Shown here: positions 9,244-17,389 of the stretch, piece by piece
Layout: every line of letters starts with the position of its first letter
Position numbering within the stretch: the stretch's first letter is position 1
Source: JAUVRX01 sp049664225
GTDB taxonomy: Bacteria; Acidobacteriota; Thermoanaerobaculia; Multivoradales; JAHEKO01
Assembly: GCA_049664225.1 (NCBI GenBank)
Contig: JBATEX010000073.1
Location: 46,926-110,925 of the forward strand
DNA length: 64,000 bases
Direction: 5' to 3'
Position numbers and translations under genes: made by a program
The notes under the pieces: generated by a model
The model's input: the letters and a program-made list of their open reading frames with translations, nothing else
Databases searched by the model: none
What the model was told of the DNA's origin: nothing

Positions 9244-10569
9244 ATGCGATCCAAGGGTCACGTGTCGTTGTTTTTAGCCGTTCTGGCGGCTTTATTGTCT
9301 CCGCTCTGCCTCGGTGCCACGACCTACTATCTAGCCCCGCCGCCAAAGGGGGACGATACCAATCCCGGGAGCCTGGAGAGTCCGTGGGCGACCCTGCAGC
9401 ACGCAGCCGGCATGGTTCAGCCTGGAGACTCAGTATTCCTGCGGGCTGGTAGCTTTGCCGGCGCTCACTTTACGACTTCCGGCACTGCCGCGCTCCCCAT
9501 CGCCGTAAGAGCCTTCCCTGGCGAGACCGTCGAGATCGACAGCGACAACCCGAACACCCCCGACGGCATCAACCTCGAGGGTGCCAGCCACTTTCTTGTG
9601 GAAGGCCTGCATATCAACGGTCGGACGCGAGCCGGAATCCGCGCCGTTCTTTGCGAGAATGTCACCCTGCGCGGCAACCGCCTGGATAGCAATGGACGCT
9701 GGGGTATCTTCACCGGCTTCTGCGACGACCTGCTGATCGAGGCGAATCACACCTCCAACAGCGGCGACGAGCATGGCATCTACGTCAGCAACAGCGGCGA
9801 CCGGCCGACGATCCGAGGCAATCGGATCTGGAGCAATCGCGCCAACGGCATCCATATGAATGGAGACGCCTCTCAGGGCGGAGACGGCGTCATCAGTGGG
9901 GCCGTGGTCGAGAACAACATCATCTTCGGCAACGGCGCAGGAGGGGGCTCCGGCATCAACATGGATGGGGTCCAGGACTCCATCATTCGCAACAATCTGC
10001 TGTACGGCAATCACGCCAGCGGGATTTCACTCTACCGAATCGATGGCGGCGCCCCCTCGACAGGCAACCTCGTCTACAACAATACAGTCGTTGTCGCCGA
10101 CGATGGCCGGTGGGCACTGAACATCAAGAACGCCTCCTCAGGAAACCGGGTGCGCAACAACGTCTTCTACAACTACCACTCCTTCCGGGGCAGCATTGCC
10201 GTCACTGCGGACTCTCTTGCCGGCTTCAGCTCGGACCACAATGCTGTCATGGACCGGTTTACCGTGGACGACGGTAATACGGTTCTCAGCCTCGCGGAAT
10301 GGAGGACTCAGACCGGCCACGATCAAAGCTCACTCCTGTCGACGCCGGTGACCCTGTTCACCGACCCGACCCGTGATTTCCATCTTCGAGAAGGAAGTCC
10401 TGCCTTGGACAACGGCGAGACCCTGACCGAGGTCCTCACGGATCTCGAGGGTACGCCCCGACCTTTGGGTCCGGCTTTCGATATCGGTGCCTACGAGGGC
10501 CTTGATGTCATCTTCGTCGATGGCGTCGAGTCGGGCGACACCCATCGCTGGACGTCGGCCATTCCCTAG
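9244..10569 (+). CDS. Secreted right-handed parallel beta-helix protein with C-terminal tail
   Basis: 441 residues from the ATG at 9244 (a GTG lies directly before it). The signal peptide ends near LCLGATTYYLAPPPKGDDTNPG, a typical start for DUF1565-like beta-helix proteins. Residues about 100-330 contain repeated VEGLHI, VTLRGNRL, LLIEANHT, PTIRGNRIWSN, AVVENNIIFGN and SIIRNNLLYGN coils, the N-x-I/L ladder of pectate-lyase-like folds. The last 19 residues are IFVDGVESGDTHRWTSAIP, a variant of the recurrent tail (Val for Phe, HR for SA). It is likely a surface polysaccharide-binding or -cleaving protein; no catalytic residues are recognised. The stop codon shares a CTAG with that of the convergent gene. 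Confidence 0.87.
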   Translation: MRSKGHVSLFLAVLAALLSPLCLGATTYYLAPPPKGDDTNPGSLESPWATLQHAAGMVQPGDSVFLRAGSFAGAHFTTSGTAALPIAVRAFPGETVEIDSDNPNTPDGINLEGASHFLVEGLHINGRTRAGIRAVLCENVTLRGNRLDSNGRWGIFTGFCDDLLIEANHTSNSGDEHGIYVSNSGDRPTIRGNRIWSNRANGIHMNGDASQGGDGVISGAVVENNIIFGNGAGGGSGINMDGVQDSIIRNNLLYGNHASGISLYRIDGGAPSTGNLVYNNTVVVADDGRWALNIKNASSGNRVRNNVFYNYHSFRGSIAVTADSLAGFSSDHNAVMDRFTVDDGNTVLSLAEWRTQTGHDQSSLLSTPVTLFTDPTRDFHLREGSPALDNGETLTEVLTDLEGTPRPLGPAFDIGAYEGLDVIFVDGVESGDTHRWTSAIP

Positions 10570-12827
10570 CGCCGTCTGCCTCCGCCCCGCCGCGCACCGC
10601 CACCCCGAGGGGCGCTATTGGCGCGCTGGTTGCCTCGCTGCCTCGCACTGGCGTCGCGATTGAGATTGCTGCTGCCACCGTACTGTCCGGCGCTCGACTT
10701 TGGTTTCTTCTGCTTTGCTCCCCCGGTGCTCGTTGCCGGCTTGTTCTGCTGAGTACCCACTGCCCCGGTGGAAGGGGCGCTCCGATCTGTCGGCCGAGTG
10801 CCGGTCGAGGGTCTGGTCGCCGCCTCCCGGGAGCCTCCTGCTCCACTCATGTCGGCTGCCTTCCAGCTTCCGCCATCCCGTTGCTGCCAACTACCGTCCT
10901 GCTGCTTCCGATAGACGTTGCCGCTCTTGTCGGTATAGACGTTGTTCGCCCTGTTCGACACATTCGGTGATCTGGCCTGCGCTGTACCCGCGCCAGGCCT
11001 GGTTCCCGAGGTGTGGGCGACCCTGTTGGCGTTGCCCTGACGCTGATACATGTTGCGCGCCGAATCCCGCTTGGCGCTTCTGTAGCCCGCCTGGTAGCCG
11101 GTGCGGGTACCCGCCCGATAACCATGGTGCCAACCTCTGTGGTAGCCGTGCCGATAGCCGCGATAGCCTGCCGGTCCCCACCAACTACGACGGTAGCCGC
11201 CGCCATAGCCGATGGAAAACGTAAAGGGCCCGGTCGAATAGCTCAGACCGAAGCTCCAGCCGTACCAGGGGTTGTAGCGCACGTTGAATCCCCAGGTCCG
11301 GTATCTCGGGTAGTAGTAGGAGCCCCACCACGGCCGGTAGTACCAGCCCGTGCCATAGACCGGCACACCATGGTAGATGTAGCTCGAGGTGTAGCCTGGG
11401 TAGTAGCCGACGTAGACGACCTCCGGCGTGGTGTCGTAGATGTAGACGTACTTGGTGTTGTAGACCGGGCTCGAGGGTGGAATGGAGCGGATCTCTTCAG
11501 GTACCTCGGTGGCCACCGCCCAGGGGCCCGCTGGATTACTGGCCACGTACCACACGCCCTCTTCGGCACAGTAGTACCGGCTACCAGAACGAATCACCTG
11601 GGATTCCGTGTTGACAGCGTAGTAGAGGGTGGTCTCCTCCACCGGTTCGAACTGGGGCTCACCATCGTAGGAGACTTGGATCGTGGCATCCCGCTTGATG
11701 GCCGCGGTCTGCGGAATTGCGGCGTCGAGGATCGCCTCATTCGACATCTCGGTGCCCGCCACCCAGACGAGCAGGTAGCCGTAGTCCGAGTCGGGGTCGA
11801 TCCGGGCAAAACTCTCGGGAAGCTGGTCCGAACGCACCAACTCCCAGGGGCCCTCTTCGGTTCGAGCCATATACCAGCGGCCCGAAAGGAGCACGTAGAT
11901 CTTCTGGCTGGCCACCTCACGCAGCAGATCGCTCTCCGAGTTGGTGACGACGAGCAGCTCACCACCCGCCAGCGGCTCATATTTCATCGGGCCATCGGAA
12001 ACGATGAGCTCGGCCGGCTCCGTGCTCACGAGGATGGCTGGAGGCGTGCCCGGCCCTTCGGCGGCCTCCTCGGGATCCACCTCCTCGTCTTCGGGTTCCA
12101 GTTGCCGGATCTGCTGCGGCACCTTCTCGGTCACCTGCCAGGGGCCCTCCACGGCGGCTGCCCTGTACCAGGTTTCAGCGCCCGCGTAGAGGTAGTAGGA
12201 AGCCTTGTCTTTCGGGTCCTGAAGGATCAGGAATGGACTGTTGACTACGGCCAGGACACCCGAGTCTCCCGCCTCTCGCAACTGGGGTGGGCCGTCGATG
12301 GTGACCAATACGGTCGGCTCCTGCCTGAACAGGATCCTCGGGGGAGCGTCGTCGAAATCCTCCGCCACCAGGCTCTGTTTCTCGGCGATGTCGAGCAGCG
12401 CAATCAGGCGGTCGAGAGACAGGTCGACGTCCCACGTGGGCATCTCTCGCGTCAACAGATCGATGAGCCCCTGTTCCTGCTCGGGTGTCGCGTCCGGAAA
12501 GCGCACTTTGGGTACCCGAATCTCTCCAAGCTCGACAACTCGAGTGTCGAGATCGGTCGCGATGCGAGTCTCCATCCAGACCGCACCGAAGATCGGCTCG
12601 GATGCACCTGCCGCAGTCACTGAAACCGCAGCTCTGGAATGCAGAACGTCGCCTTCGAGACGGTCGACCTGCGGCTGGTACATCACCACGAGACCCTTCT
12701 CGGTCTCGATCTCTCGGGGCCACGGCTCGGGTTCATTCGCCCGAGCGGCGCCAGCTCCAAATAGCACCAGGACTAGGCAGATCCGGATGGCTCCGAACGA
12801 AGTGAACCTCGAAGGTCTCTTTCTCAT
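10566..12827 (-). CDS. Large secreted protein with three aromatic repeats and a Tyr/Trp/Gly-rich C-terminal region
   Basis: 753 residues. The ATG at 12827 has the ribosome site AGGAAG; a longer frame upstream is not needed. The signal peptide ends about ARA-NEPEP. The middle holds three repeats built around W-Y-x-A-x(3)-GPW (TWYRAAAVEGPW, RWYMARTEEGPW, VWYVASNPAGPW), each preceded by a strand pair. Then follows a Tyr/Trp/Gly-rich segment (YYRPWWGSYYYPRY and similar) and a basic His/Arg/Gly-rich low-complexity tail ending RRGGGRRR. Proteins of this type are often loosely annotated as carbohydrate-binding family V/XII in acidobacterial genomes (recalled). The composition suggests a cell-wall or polysaccharide-associated surface protein. 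Function unknown. Confidence 0.8.
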   Translation of the reverse strand: MRKRPSRFTSFGAIRICLVLVLFGAGAARANEPEPWPREIETEKGLVVMYQPQVDRLEGDVLHSRAAVSVTAAGASEPIFGAVWMETRIATDLDTRVVELGEIRVPKVRFPDATPEQEQGLIDLLTREMPTWDVDLSLDRLIALLDIAEKQSLVAEDFDDAPPRILFRQEPTVLVTIDGPPQLREAGDSGVLAVVNSPFLILQDPKDKASYYLYAGAETWYRAAAVEGPWQVTEKVPQQIRQLEPEDEEVDPEEAAEGPGTPPAILVSTEPAELIVSDGPMKYEPLAGGELLVVTNSESDLLREVASQKIYVLLSGRWYMARTEEGPWELVRSDQLPESFARIDPDSDYGYLLVWVAGTEMSNEAILDAAIPQTAAIKRDATIQVSYDGEPQFEPVEETTLYYAVNTESQVIRSGSRYYCAEEGVWYVASNPAGPWAVATEVPEEIRSIPPSSPVYNTKYVYIYDTTPEVVYVGYYPGYTSSYIYHGVPVYGTGWYYRPWWGSYYYPRYRTWGFNVRYNPWYGWSFGLSYSTGPFTFSIGYGGGYRRSWWGPAGYRGYRHGYHRGWHHGYRAGTRTGYQAGYRSAKRDSARNMYQRQGNANRVAHTSGTRPGAGTAQARSPNVSNRANNVYTDKSGNVYRKQQDGSWQQRDGGSWKAADMSGAGGSREAATRPSTGTRPTDRSAPSTGAVGTQQNKPATSTGGAKQKKPKSSAGQYGGSSNLNRDASARQRGNQRANSAPRGGGARRGGGRRR

Positions 12828-13007
12828 GACTTCTTCCTTGCAGGGTTGCTCGACTACGAGCAGGTAGTCCGGTAAGGAGATACAGCCGACAGGATACCGA
12901 CTCGAGCCGTCAGTGTCCAAGAAGGGTCGAGCTGTTTTCGTGTATCCTTCGCCCTCCTCGACCGTAGCAAGCTCCCTCAAATCCTACCGCTCAACGAGGT
13001 CGGCTGA

Positions 13008-14078
13008 ATGGAAGTGGGAATCATCGGACTACCCAAGGTCGGCAAGACGACGCTGTTCAACATCCTGACGGCATCCCATCAAGCTACCGACCGCTACTCG
13101 ACCTCGACGAAGACCAACGTGGGAGTCGCAACGGTTCCGGACCCCCGACTCAATCGGCTCCGGGAGCACTACCAGCCGAAGAAGTTCACTCCGGCCACGG
13201 TGACCTATCTGGACATTCCCGGACTGAAAAAGGGGGGCGGTTCGGAGAGCCTCGACTTGGCGAGACTCAGGGAAGTGGACGCTCTGGCTCATGTCGTCAG
13301 AGCCTTCGAGGAGCCGGAGATCCTGCACTCGGAAGGCTCTGTGGATCCGACTCGGGATGTCGAGATCATCGACCTGGAGCTCATCCTGGCCGATCACGAA
13401 ATCGTCGAGCGCCGTATCGCCAGGCTGGACAAGGGGGCGAAGAGAGGCCTGTCCACAGATGAGAAGCGAGAGCAGTCGCTGCTGGCCGAGGTCATCCTTC
13501 CCGCCTTGGAAGACGAGCGTCCACTGCGCTCACTCGATCTCTCGGATGAAGACGAGCGACGCCTGCGGGGATTCCAGTTGCTCTCGGCCAAACCTCTTCT
13601 GCTGGTGATCAATGTCGACGAGGCTGTCCTGGTCGAAGGCCATGCTGAAGATGCCGCCATCGAGGCTCCTCCGGGTGCGCAGATCGTCATGGTGAGCGCT
13701 CCTATCGAGGAGGAGATCTCCGACCTCGACGCCGAACATCAGGTCCACTTCCTGGTGGATCTGGGGTTGAGGGAGCCCAGTCTCAACCGAGTCATCCGGG
13801 CGAGCTATGACTTGCTCGGGCTGATCTCGTTCTTCACCGTCGGTAAGGACGAGGTCAGGGCCTGGACGGTAAGGCTCGGCACAGCGGCTCGACAGGCGGG
13901 TGGGGCCATTCACAGCGACATCGAACGGGGATTCATACGGGCCGAGGTCGTGGCCTGGGAGGACCTGCTGGATCTCGGATCTCTCACCGCCTGCAAGGAG
14001 AAGGCCCTCCTGCGGCTCGAGGGCAAGGAGTACCTCGTCCAAGACGGCGAGGTCGTCCACTTCCGCTTCAACGTCTAG
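13008..14078 (+). CDS. ychF: Redox-regulated ATPase/GTPase YchF
   Basis: 356 residues, close to the 363 of E. coli YchF. Motifs: P-loop GLPKVGKTT (7-15), switch DIPGLKKGGGSESL, and NVDE in place of the NKxD guanine-specificity motif, the change that makes YchF prefer ATP. The C-terminal TGS-like domain ends with the characteristic LISFFTVGKDEVRAWTVRLGT and a terminal strand block. YchF binds ribosomes and is involved in translation and oxidative-stress response. The ATG at 13008 has GAGGTC about 8 bp upstream. It stands alone, divergent from the large secreted protein. Confidence 0.96.
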   Translation: MEVGIIGLPKVGKTTLFNILTASHQATDRYSTSTKTNVGVATVPDPRLNRLREHYQPKKFTPATVTYLDIPGLKKGGGSESLDLARLREVDALAHVVRAFEEPEILHSEGSVDPTRDVEIIDLELILADHEIVERRIARLDKGAKRGLSTDEKREQSLLAEVILPALEDERPLRSLDLSDEDERRLRGFQLLSAKPLLLVINVDEAVLVEGHAEDAAIEAPPGAQIVMVSAPIEEEISDLDAEHQVHFLVDLGLREPSLNRVIRASYDLLGLISFFTVGKDEVRAWTVRLGTAARQAGGAIHSDIERGFIRAEVVAWEDLLDLGSLTACKEKALLRLEGKEYLVQDGEVVHFRFNV

Positions 14079-14114
14079 TCCCACCCTCCCACCCTGAGGG
14101 CTTGAGGTAGTGAG

Positions 14115-14169
14115 GTCTTGGGGTCTTGGGGTCTTGGGGTCTTGGGGTCTTGGGGTCTTGGGGTCTTGG
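14115..14169 (+). repeat. 8-bp tandem repeat GTCTTGGG, nearly 7 copies
   Basis: Six exact units of GTCTTGGG (14115-14162) and one 7-nt partial unit follow each other without interruption, starting 36 bp after the ychF stop. Each unit carries GGG or GGGG, so the array can form G-quadruplex structures on this strand. The unit is too short and has no spacer, so it is not a CRISPR array. Confidence 0.95.
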
Positions 14170-14204
14170 TCCTGGGCAGATTGATGACAGCCGCAGGGAG
14201 GGCA

Positions 14205-14236
14205 TAGGGGTGTAGGGGCTTAAGGGCGTAGGGAGC
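14205..14236 (+). repeat. Degenerate 8-bp G-rich repeat TAGGGGCT-like, four copies
   Basis: TAGGGGTG, TAGGGGCT, TAAGGGCG and TAGGGAGC follow head to tail. The same 8-bp register reappears as CCCCTAAG at 14569-14590 (opposite strand) and in the 22532-22568 stretch, so it is a dispersed intergenic minisatellite. Confidence 0.8.
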
Positions 14237-14568
14237 GATTCCCCAACGGGAAGCCTGCGGGTGCCCCCATGCTCACCTTTGATCCAGATCTCCAAAGGGC
14301 GTCTGGGGTCCGACGAGTGTCCCCCTAGAACGCTGTTGCAGTAGAAGCGAGAGAGTTTCTCCGGATACGTCCAAGAAGTCGGTCCGGGGGGCAGGATCCC
14401 AGGGGGTTCTTGCAGCGGAAGGGAGGGTAGCCCCCAGGGATCCAGCCCCCCGGGCTGACCTCACAAGATCGTGTTCATCTGCCCAGGACCCAAGACGGTT
14501 GGGAGGGCGGGTCCGGCCGCTTCAAGACCTGGTAGGCGGCCTTGCATCGCTGTGACGTTTGGAATTGC

Positions 14569-14590
14569 CCCCTAAGCCCCTAAGCCCTTA
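14569..14590 (-). repeat. 8-bp repeat CCCCTAAG (CTTAGGGG on the minus strand)
   Basis: Two exact CCCCTAAG units and a truncated third lie just beyond the 3' end of the symporter gene. Same family as the arrays at 14205 and 22532. Confidence 0.75.
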
Positions 14591-14647
14591 TTGCCTTCAC
14601 CGGTGTCAGAGGTTCATCCGGGGGACCTCCGGAGATTCCCATATCTC

Positions 14648-16075
14648 CTATTCGTGCAATGCGCGGATGGCTTCGAGCATGGTTGGGGATTCGTGGCGGC
14701 CGAAGTGGGCGCCCGCGAGCATGGCTATCGCACTGGCGGCCAGGGCTATCACGACAGGAGCGATTCCAAGATCGAGAACCTGGAACTGAGCGAGGATATA
14801 GGTCGCGGCACCCACCACCAGTGATGCCACACCGCCCGCCAGGTTCGCCCGTTTCCACCACAGGCCGGAGATCGTCGGCACAAACAGGCTGGCACTCAGC
14901 AGTCCGATACCCGCGGTATAGAACCTGCTGATGAGCTCTGGCGGTGATAGAGCCCAATACAACGCCAATAGACCGACGGCCCACGCCGCGCCGATCCGAA
15001 GGACCGCCATGGTCTTCTCGCTTGCCCGGTCCCCCAGCAGGCCGCCGAGGATGTCATGGGCGATGGCCGAGCTGCAGGCGAGAAGCAGCGCATCCGTGGT
15101 AGACATCACCGCGGCCAGCACTGCCGCCACCGCGACGCCACGAATCAGCGTGGGGAACTCCGATTCCATCACTTTCAGAAAGACCTGATCGGCGTCCTCG
15201 AGCCCTGGAAAGTGGAGCTTGCCCACCGGAACGATCGCCAGAACCGCCACCAGAATCATCGCGCTGTAGGCCAACATGGCCAGGTTGAGCGACAGCCGGG
15301 CTCCCTTGGCGTCCTTGGCCGTCGAGACGCGCATCACGATGTGCGGAATCACTGGAATGGCCGTCGCCCAGATGACGAAGTACCCGAGATAGCTGGCCAC
15401 CGGTTGATGCATTACCTGGCCTAGCTCGGGCGCTACCTCCGTCGCTTGCCTCATGAGCGCCAAAGGGGAGCCGACCCGCCAGACCATCGCCACACCCGCT
15501 CCCAGAACCACGATCAACATCAGGGCTCCTTGGATCATGTCGGTCCAGGTGATAGCCACCATGCCCCCAAAAGAGACGTAGACGATAAACACCAGGGTGG
15601 CGAAGATGATCGCCGCCTCGTAGGGAATTCCGAGCAGGGCGTTGGCCGTGATCCCGGCCGCCTTCAGCTGCGCCACGATGTAGATCGTGAAGGCAACGAC
15701 GATGAGACTCGGCACGAGATAGCGCACCACACTCGCGGGATAGCGAAAAGCGAGAAAGTCGGTGATGGTGTACTTGCCGAAATTGCGCAGCTGACGGGCC
15801 ACCAGAATGGAGGCCAACGGGAATCCGAGGACGGCACCCGCGAACAGAGCCAGGGTCGCCGGTATTCCCTGGGAGTAGGCGAGCCCCATGACGCCGATGA
15901 TGGAGCCTCCACTGGCCAGGCTCGCCATGATGGCCATGGCGTTGACCGTGGTCCCGATACGGCGACCCGCCACCCAATACTCGTCCCTCGAGCCCAGGAC
16001 CTTTCTGGAGGCGAAGATGCCGATTCCGACACATCCGGCCAGATACAGAACGACGAGGACTCGCTCCACCAACAT
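14648..16075 (-). CDS. Sodium:solute symporter (SSS family)
   Basis: 475 residues with about 13 predicted membrane helices starting at the N-terminus. The early signature GSRDEYWVAGRRIG followed by MASLASGGSIIGVMGLAYSQG is typical of SSS transporters such as pantothenate, proline and acetate permeases. It also carries TITDFLAFRYP, SFGGMVAITWTDMIQG and STTDALLLACSSAIAHDI, the last being the conserved TM8 Na+-site region. The substrate is not readable, though the sequence is nearer PanF/ActP than PutP by eye. It lies 7 bp after a small membrane protein gene, and both follow msrAB and a stress kinase on the same strand, suggesting one transcript. Confidence 0.9.
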   Translation of the reverse strand: MLVERVLVVLYLAGCVGIGIFASRKVLGSRDEYWVAGRRIGTTVNAMAIMASLASGGSIIGVMGLAYSQGIPATLALFAGAVLGFPLASILVARQLRNFGKYTITDFLAFRYPASVVRYLVPSLIVVAFTIYIVAQLKAAGITANALLGIPYEAAIIFATLVFIVYVSFGGMVAITWTDMIQGALMLIVVLGAGVAMVWRVGSPLALMRQATEVAPELGQVMHQPVASYLGYFVIWATAIPVIPHIVMRVSTAKDAKGARLSLNLAMLAYSAMILVAVLAIVPVGKLHFPGLEDADQVFLKVMESEFPTLIRGVAVAAVLAAVMSTTDALLLACSSAIAHDILGGLLGDRASEKTMAVLRIGAAWAVGLLALYWALSPPELISRFYTAGIGLLSASLFVPTISGLWWKRANLAGGVASLVVGAATYILAQFQVLDLGIAPVVIALAASAIAMLAGAHFGRHESPTMLEAIRALHE

Positions 16076-16082
16076 CGGTGGC

Positions 16083-16268
16083 CTACTCCCTTCGCTCGCC
16101 GCGGAGGAAGACGATCAGGGTCAAGACAGGTGAGATCAGCATGAGGGCGATCATCAGCCAGCCGAAGACCGCGATTCCGCCGATCTCGATGCGGCGCCAG
16201 ACAGGCAGGAAGGAGAAGGCCGAGAACGCGATCAGGAAGAGTAGAGCCGCTACTTCACTCCTCCTCAT
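16083..16268 (-). CDS. Small two-helix membrane protein, likely symporter partner
   Basis: 61 residues from the ATG at 16268, with an AGAGG ribosome site about 9 bp upstream; an upstream in-frame TTG would add 11. Two hydrophobic helices (about 6-22 and 29-52) are separated by the short charged loop VWRRIEIGG, and the C-terminus is basic (LRGERRE). It sits immediately upstream of the sodium symporter. ActP/YjcH-type and similar SSS systems often have a small membrane protein encoded just before the transporter, so it is probably an accessory subunit. No family is recognised with confidence. Confidence 0.7.
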   Translation of the reverse strand: MRRSEVAALLFLIAFSAFSFLPVWRRIEIGGIAVFGWLMIALMLISPVLTLIVFLRGERRE

Positions 16269-16282
16269 TGGGAAGAACCTCT

Positions 16283-17389
16283 TCACGAATCGTCCTCCCA
16301 ATCGAAAAAGTAGTCCTTGTTGCTGAGAAGCTCCTCCGCCTCACCGCCACCCTCGAGACCTGCAACCACAATCGACTCTCCCCTGGATTCGCTCGCCTTC
16401 TTGACGACCTCCAATTGGTCCTCCAAGTCTCGGGTCTCTCCGTCCCAGAACTCGAAAGTCCCGAAGTGCGGCCAGCCGGTGCGGAAAGCCGGATCGTGCC
16501 AACGGCGCGCCAACCATACCGCGTAGCGCACCAGGCGCAGTCCCCGCAGCGCCTCGATCAGTCGAAGGCTCGAGCGATCGAAGTTTCGGAACTGCTCATA
16601 GCCTGAGAGAAACCCCTCCCGCAAACGTAGTGTCTCTTCATCACGACCCGGAAGGGCGAGCCAGAGATCCTGCACAGCGGGCCCAGGTGCCATGTCGTCG
16701 AAGTCCAGGATGTTGAATCGATCGTCCCGCAGCAAAACGTTGCCGAGGTGCAGATCACCATGGATGCGGTGGGTGTCGACCTCGACGAGCAGTCGGTCAG
16801 CGTACTCTGCGATGCCTTCAGCGGCCCGGTGGTAGCGCGCTTCGAGCGCCTGCGGAATCGACCCGTGCTCCTCGAGCCAGGCCAGGGGCCGGCGGATGAA
16901 ATACTCGCCATTGATCGCCCGCCGATTCGAGCTCGGATCCGCCGCGGCCACATTGTGCATACGACCCACCAACATCCCCAGGCGAAGGGCCAGGGAGGCG
17001 TTCAGCTCGTCGGGAGCTCGGCCACCCCGGCGATCGGACAAGCAGTAGTAGATGTTGTCGATCTGTTTCAGAGTCGGACCGTCGGGGAACGGCCGCACCG
17101 TGCAAACTGGAATGTCCGCCTCGTCCAGCTGCCGCAGGAAGCGATGCTCTTCCAGTATCTGCTGCTCGGTCCATCGCTCAGGGCGATAGAACTTGGCCAC
17201 CACTCGGCTGCCATCGGTGAGCTCCACCTCGTAGACGCGATTCTCGAACGAGTTGAGCGGGTAGCAGAGGTTGTTGCACTGCAGACCGCCCGCCTCCACC
17301 GCGGCCAGAACCCTTTCAGGCGTCAGGGCCAGGAACAGGTCGGTTGGACGACCCTGGCTACTCTTCGAAGAGCTCCAGGTACTCTCCAT
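16283..17389 (-). CDS. srkA: SrkA-like (YihE/RdoA) stress-response serine/threonine kinase, APH fold
   Basis: 368 residues. The protein-kinase-like APH fold is clear: LNSFENRVYEVEL and the ATP-binding Lys in VVAKFYRPERW, catalytic loop HRIHGDLHLGNVLLRDD, and metal-binding ILDFDDMAPGPAVQDLW. These blocks are near-diagnostic for SrkA (E. coli YihE, about 328 residues), which protects cells under oxidative and envelope stress. An Asp/Glu-rich C-terminal extension (about 330-368) is unusual. The start overlaps the end of msrAB by 32 bp, implying translational coupling and a shared oxidative-stress role. Confidence 0.9.
   Translation of the reverse strand: MESTWSSSKSSQGRPTDLFLALTPERVLAAVEAGGLQCNNLCYPLNSFENRVYEVELTDGSRVVAKFYRPERWTEQQILEEHRFLRQLDEADIPVCTVRPFPDGPTLKQIDNIYYCLSDRRGGRAPDELNASLALRLGMLVGRMHNVAAADPSSNRRAINGEYFIRRPLAWLEEHGSIPQALEARYHRAAEGIAEYADRLLVEVDTHRIHGDLHLGNVLLRDDRFNILDFDDMAPGPAVQDLWLALPGRDEETLRLREGFLSGYEQFRNFDRSSLRLIEALRGLRLVRYAVWLARRWHDPAFRTGWPHFGTFEFWDGETRDLEDQLEVVKKASESRGESIVVAGLEGGGEAEELLSNKDYFFDWEDDS

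Larger units (their letters stand above)
14079..14647. other. Repeat-containing intergenic region without a recognisable gene
   Basis: 570 bp between ychF and the symporter (convergent). It holds an 8-bp tandem repeat at 14115-14169 and two further G-rich 8-bp arrays. Between 14237 and 14568 the sequence has no frame with protein-like composition, although runs such as GGGGGGCAGGATCCC and CAGCCCCCCGGGCTG could fold. It may be a decayed gene. Confidence 0.6.

Noticed and set aside
11013..12623. 536-codon plus-strand frame
   Set aside because: It is the antisense shadow of the aromatic-rich secreted protein; no domain or ribosome site.
14115..14169. Tandem repeat as a CRISPR array
   Set aside because: The unit is 8 bp with no spacers and no cas genes nearby.
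15054..16034. 326-codon minus-strand frame
   Set aside because: Alternate frame of the sodium symporter gene; hydrophilic Gly/His/Arg-rich composition typical of a shifted GC-rich membrane gene.
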